A DNA stretch of 7,396 bases from Methanoregula sp. (GTDB taxonomy: Archaea; Halobacteriota; Methanomicrobia; Methanomicrobiales; Methanospirillaceae), in the NCBI GenBank assembly GCA_003136075.1, contig PNBP01000039.1, forward strand, positions 18,588 to 25,983, written 5' to 3'. The notes beneath the pieces are model-generated. The model made no database searches, was not told the origin of the DNA, and was given only the letters and a program-made list of their open reading frames with translations. The position numbers and the translations under genes were made by a program. Below, piece by piece: positions 5,536 to 7,396 of this stretch. Each line of letters opens with the position of its first letter. Within the stretch, counting starts at the first letter, position 1.

Positions 5536-6291
5536 ATGGATACCCGAACCATCGTGCTGCCAGTTCTCCTGCTGGTAGTCTGCAGCACGATTCTTGTCAT
5601 TCCCGCTGTTTCGATTTCCCCTGCGCCTGATCTGGCAGGAAATCAACCGCTGGTCCGTGGTCATCAGTTTACAATTACGATAACCGGCATCCCCAACACC
5701 GCTTATTATGTGTGGCTGACCCGCACATGGTCGCTTTCAGGAGCGCCGGGTGACCAGCCACCAGTGATTGTTGATTACCAGGAAAACGTACAGAAAGATC
5801 CGGACGGCGGGCCGTATACGATCGGCTCCTATGCGTTCAACAACGGGAACGGACGGACAATCCTCGATGATGTGACCCCCTCAACTCCTTCCATGTCAAA
5901 TACCAATTATTACGCGCTCGTTACAACAGACAATACCGGTCAGGCCGTTGTCGCATTCCAGACCTCTATCAACACGGCCCAGCAATCCTTTTCCGTGCGT
6001 GTTGAAAATCCCACCTCGGTGAATAATGATTCCCTTTTTGTGCAGTATGGCTCACCGAGTGTTATCCGTGGATCAGTGTCCATCGACAGTATCTCAACCC
6101 GCCCGACAACACAAACTACCCCGCCGACTCCAACTCTGGCACCAGTCATGAGCACCGCGACAGAAACTACCATTCCTGTGGCATCATCACCTGTTCCAAC
6201 AACAACACCAACTCCGCGGATACAGCTTGACAGTGCAGTGGTTGTATGTGCAGTGGTGGGAGCAGGTCTTTTAGCGGCACGTAAGACGTAA
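5536..6291 (+). CDS. Secreted surface protein with Thr/Pro-rich stalk and C-terminal membrane anchor
   Basis: Predicted cell-surface protein of 251 residues. The start at ATG 5536 is preferred over GTG 5518 and ATG 5524 because GAGGA (5526-5530) lies five bases ahead and the product opens with a clean signal peptide (MDTR, then a hydrophobic run to about residue 26). Residues 30-185 form one beta-rich domain, with RGHQFTITITGIPNTAYYVW, WSLSGAPGDQPP and GPYTIGSYAFNNGNGRTI. I recognise this as a domain that recurs in secreted proteins of Methanomicrobiales, often in several copies, but cannot give it a secure family name. Residues 189-227 are a Thr/Pro/Ser-rich stalk, probably a glycosylated spacer. 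A short hydrophobic anchor (231-247) ends with AARKT. No archaeosortase-type PGF motif is visible. The domain order fits a stalked surface or S-layer-associated protein; binding partner unknown. Confidence 0.82.
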   Translation: MDTRTIVLPVLLLVVCSTILVIPAVSISPAPDLAGNQPLVRGHQFTITITGIPNTAYYVWLTRTWSLSGAPGDQPPVIVDYQENVQKDPDGGPYTIGSYAFNNGNGRTILDDVTPSTPSMSNTNYYALVTTDNTGQAVVAFQTSINTAQQSFSVRVENPTSVNNDSLFVQYGSPSVIRGSVSIDSISTRPTTQTTPPTPTLAPVMSTATETTIPVASSPVPTTTPTPRIQLDSAVVVCAVVGAGLLAARKT

Positions 6292-6293
6292 CG

Positions 6294-6357
6294 GCACCGG
6301 TTTTTTCAGGAACACCGGTAGTCCCTGTTCATCTCAGGAAATACGAAAAACCGGTGC
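6294..6357. repeat. 12-bp perfect inverted repeat between surface-protein and GNAT genes
   Basis: The left arm (6294-6305, GCACCGGTTTTT) pairs perfectly with the right arm (6346-6357, AAAAACCGGTGC), with 40 bases between. A third ACCGGT lies inside at 6314-6319. The left arm starts two bases after the stop codon and contains six T in a row, so it may act in termination of the surface-protein mRNA; the whole element could equally be an operator for the acetyltransferase gene or a short insertion end. Confidence 0.6.
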
Positions 6358-6411
6358 ACTATCCGGACATGACAGGGAACACATGCCCGGATTCTCCGAG
6401 AGCAGGAAGCT

Positions 6412-6450
6412 ATGAACAAACCAATACCAGTACCAGAGAAGATTTTATGA
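6412..6450 (+). other. Twelve-codon upstream ORF overlapping the GNAT start
   Basis: ATG 6412 opens a 12-codon frame (MNKPIPVPEKIL) whose TGA stop (6448-6450) overlaps the ATG at 6447 as ATGA. AGGAAG (6404-6409) precedes it by only two bases, which is close for a ribosome-binding site. If translated it would deliver ribosomes to the acetyltransferase start. It may be chance. Confidence 0.25.
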
Positions 6451-7082
6451 ACGCCCCGGTGACATACTCGCTTCTTTGTGTGGATACGATCGCGCAGGTT
6501 GCACGGGCGTACACGGATGTATTTGTGCAGGATGAACCGATGACCCGCCGGTACATGATCGATCCCGACACCTTCTTCCTGTATGCACGGCAGTATGTCC
6601 AGCACTGTGCGGATGCCTCCTTAAGCATCATAGCAGAAGACACCATCTCATCGGAGTGTGTCGGGTTTATTCTCTGCTGCGATATGGCAAAAGACATTTC
6701 CACGCTCTGGCGGGAAATGGCAAAATTCCTATCCTTCTTCCCTGACGCCGTCGCGATCATCGATGCGCTTAAACAGAAATGCCTGCACAGGGACATGTCA
6801 CACCCGGGAACGACACTCCATATCTTCCAGATCGGCGTCCGTGACAACTACCGGAAACAGGCTATTGCAACGAACCTTATTCACCACATCTGTGGCCATG
6901 CGAAAAAACGGGGATTCCGACAGATTGTCGCAGACTGTACCGGCCCGGTCTCGTGCCATACGTTCAAACGATGTGGTTTTCAGGTGCTCGGGAACATCCC
7001 GTATAATTCATTTTCTTTTAAAGGCCGGAAATTCTTTGCAGGGTTGGAAGGCGGGATCTCACTGGTGATGCGGGAACTGTGA
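6447..7082 (+). CDS. GNAT-family N-acetyltransferase
   Basis: Acyl-CoA-dependent N-acetyltransferase of the GNAT superfamily, 211 residues from ATG 6447, cytoplasmic. The key evidence is motif A: strand FQIGVRDNYR followed by the pyrophosphate-binding loop RKQAIA (135-140), a relaxed form of R/Q-x-x-G-x-G/A, then a helix (TNLIHHICGHAKKRG). The next strand and helix (IVADCTG, then HTFKRCGF) match motif B, where a Phe/Arg-x-Cys-Gly-Phe ending is common. The middle glycine of the loop is alanine, so cofactor binding should be similar but not certain. The frame extends upstream to 6354, but that part has no family features, so 6447 is preferred. It is a single-gene unit with a T-run after the stop. 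The substrate (small amine, protein N-terminus or antibiotic-like compound) cannot be told. Confidence 0.8.
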   Translation: MNAPVTYSLLCVDTIAQVARAYTDVFVQDEPMTRRYMIDPDTFFLYARQYVQHCADASLSIIAEDTISSECVGFILCCDMAKDISTLWREMAKFLSFFPDAVAIIDALKQKCLHRDMSHPGTTLHIFQIGVRDNYRKQAIATNLIHHICGHAKKRGFRQIVADCTGPVSCHTFKRCGFQVLGNIPYNSFSFKGRKFFAGLEGGISLVMREL

Positions 7083-7156
7083 GAATTTTTTTTAAATCTC
7101 TTTGAGGTAAACTCTTGTTCACCTAGATCTAATTCAATCCCGTTTTGGTTCTGCAT
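6980..7156 (-). CDS. Possible small protein with strong Shine-Dalgarno site, antisense to the GNAT 3' end
   Basis: On the - strand AGGAGGT (7169-7163), a full match to the archaeal anti-Shine-Dalgarno, stands six bases before ATG 7156. The frame runs 58 codons to TGA at 6980. The first 24 codons lie in the gap, the rest run antisense through the 3' end of the acetyltransferase gene. The product is hydrophilic and basic (SKRFKKNS, then PAKNFRPLKENE) with no recognisable domain, and it uses TTA and CTA leucine codons that are uncommon in its neighbours. It follows the - strand gene at the right edge by about 70 bases and could be a second cistron. The ribosome site is real; whether the frame is used is uncertain. 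Confidence 0.3.
   Translation of the reverse strand: MQNQNGIELDLGEQEFTSKRFKKNSHSSRITSEIPPSNPAKNFRPLKENELYGMFPST
7086..7093 (+). terminator. Oligo-T terminator after the GNAT gene
   Basis: Eight consecutive T begin four bases behind the acetyltransferase stop codon, the normal form of an archaeal terminator. Confidence 0.55.
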
Positions 7157-7162
7157 ATAATG

Positions 7163-7169
7163 ACCTCCT
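7163..7169 (-). promoter_or_regulatory. Full Shine-Dalgarno sequence AGGAGGT on the - strand
   Basis: The best ribosome-binding site in the window, six bases ahead of ATG 7156 on the - strand. It is the main reason to consider the small frame at 6980-7156 as a gene. Confidence 0.5.
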
Positions 7170-7224
7170 GTCCGATAATGAACATCCGTCTTTTATCATA
7201 AGGAAGTGTTCACGGGCAGTGCCA

Positions 7225-7396
7225 CTACTTCTCTGATTTTGTTTTCTGCCCTTTTTTTGAGATCTTGGCCGGTCGCGGCCGGTCCGTATGGGTACCGTGA
7301 TCTGTATTCAGGTTCTTGCCTTCAGGCCCGGTATGAGCATTGTGCCTCGGGGGAAGTACCGGCTTGTTCTGGGGATGATGAGGGGCATGAGGGGCA
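7225..7396 (-). CDS. C-terminal end of an unknown Pro/His/Lys-rich protein, cut by window edge
   Basis: The - strand frame from base 7395 is open for 56 codons to TAG at 7225 and continues beyond the window. It encodes a low-complexity hydrophilic tail: Pro/His-rich at first (APHAPHHPQNKPVLPP), then Gly/Asn/Thr/His, and finally strongly basic (PAKISKKGQKTKSEK). It lacks a start because the gene begins outside. The tail looks disordered and may bind nucleic acid or anionic partners; no family can be named from this part. The other two - strand frames are also open for 25-30 codons here, so coding is likely but not proven. The gene would converge with the acetyltransferase gene. Confidence 0.5.
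   Translation of the reverse strand, partial: APHAPHHPQNKPVLPPRHNAHTGPEGKNLNTDHGTHTDRPRPAKISKKGQKTKSEK

Noticed and set aside
6354..6446. Upstream extension of the GNAT protein to the start at 6354
   Set aside because: The added 31 residues are polar, have no family features and overlap the inverted repeat.
7267..7284. Tandem GGCCGGTC pair as a regulatory repeat
   Set aside because: It lies inside the - strand coding tail and simply encodes a DRPRPA stretch.
1..7396. CRISPR array, tRNA or rRNA genes, insertion sequence with transposase
   Set aside because: No spaced direct repeats, no cloverleaf or rRNA-like sequence and no transposase motifs were seen on either strand.

Overview
The window looks like chromosomal DNA from a methanogenic archaeon of the order Methanomicrobiales (Methanoregula, Methanosphaerula or a relative). 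The grounds are the style of the secreted proteins (PEGA repeats, a Thr/Pro stalk and C-terminal membrane anchor, a DUF4352-type lipoprotein), T-run terminators without hairpins, and near 50% GC with AT-rich intergenic gaps. The placement is from recognition of protein style, not from a search.

Layout. (1) Positions 1-2594 hold a two-gene signalling unit on the + strand: the end of a PP2C-type phosphatase cut by the window edge, then, sharing one base with its stop codon, a 652-residue atypical protein kinase with a zinc-knuckle-like cluster, two membrane segments and a helix-hairpin-helix (HhH) region. This is the phosphatase/kinase part of the TerY-P (E. coli YegK/YegI) arrangement; the third usual member, a von Willebrand A (TerY/YegL-like) protein, would lie upstream and is not visible. 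(2) Positions 2595-3225 are a gap with a (TCAT)8 microsatellite, a 13-bp palindrome, a small zinc-ribbon gene on the - strand broken by an in-frame TGA, and the leader of the next gene. (3) Positions 3226-4194 encode a secreted, membrane-anchored protein with two PEGA repeats. (4) Positions 4195-4470 hold no convincing gene but a strong imperfect hairpin. (5) Then come a small four-cysteine protein (4471-4800), a lipoprotein (4927-5427) and a secreted protein with a Thr/Pro-rich stalk (5536-6291). (6) After a gap with a 12-bp inverted repeat comes a GNAT-family acetyltransferase (6447-7082). (7) On the - strand at the right edge lie the C-terminal end of a Pro/His/Lys-rich protein (7225-7396) and a possible 58-codon ORF with a full Shine-Dalgarno sequence (6980-7156).

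How the genes relate. Only the phosphatase and kinase clearly form an operon. The three exported proteins (PEGA, lipoprotein, stalked) look like separately transcribed surface-protein genes, each with its own gap and in two cases a T-run terminator. A link between the signalling pair and the surface proteins is possible but nothing in the sequence shows it. The strongest leads are the archaeal phosphatase/kinase pair with its membrane hairpin and HhH region, the zinc-ribbon gene with one premature stop, and the structured gap at 4264-4318.
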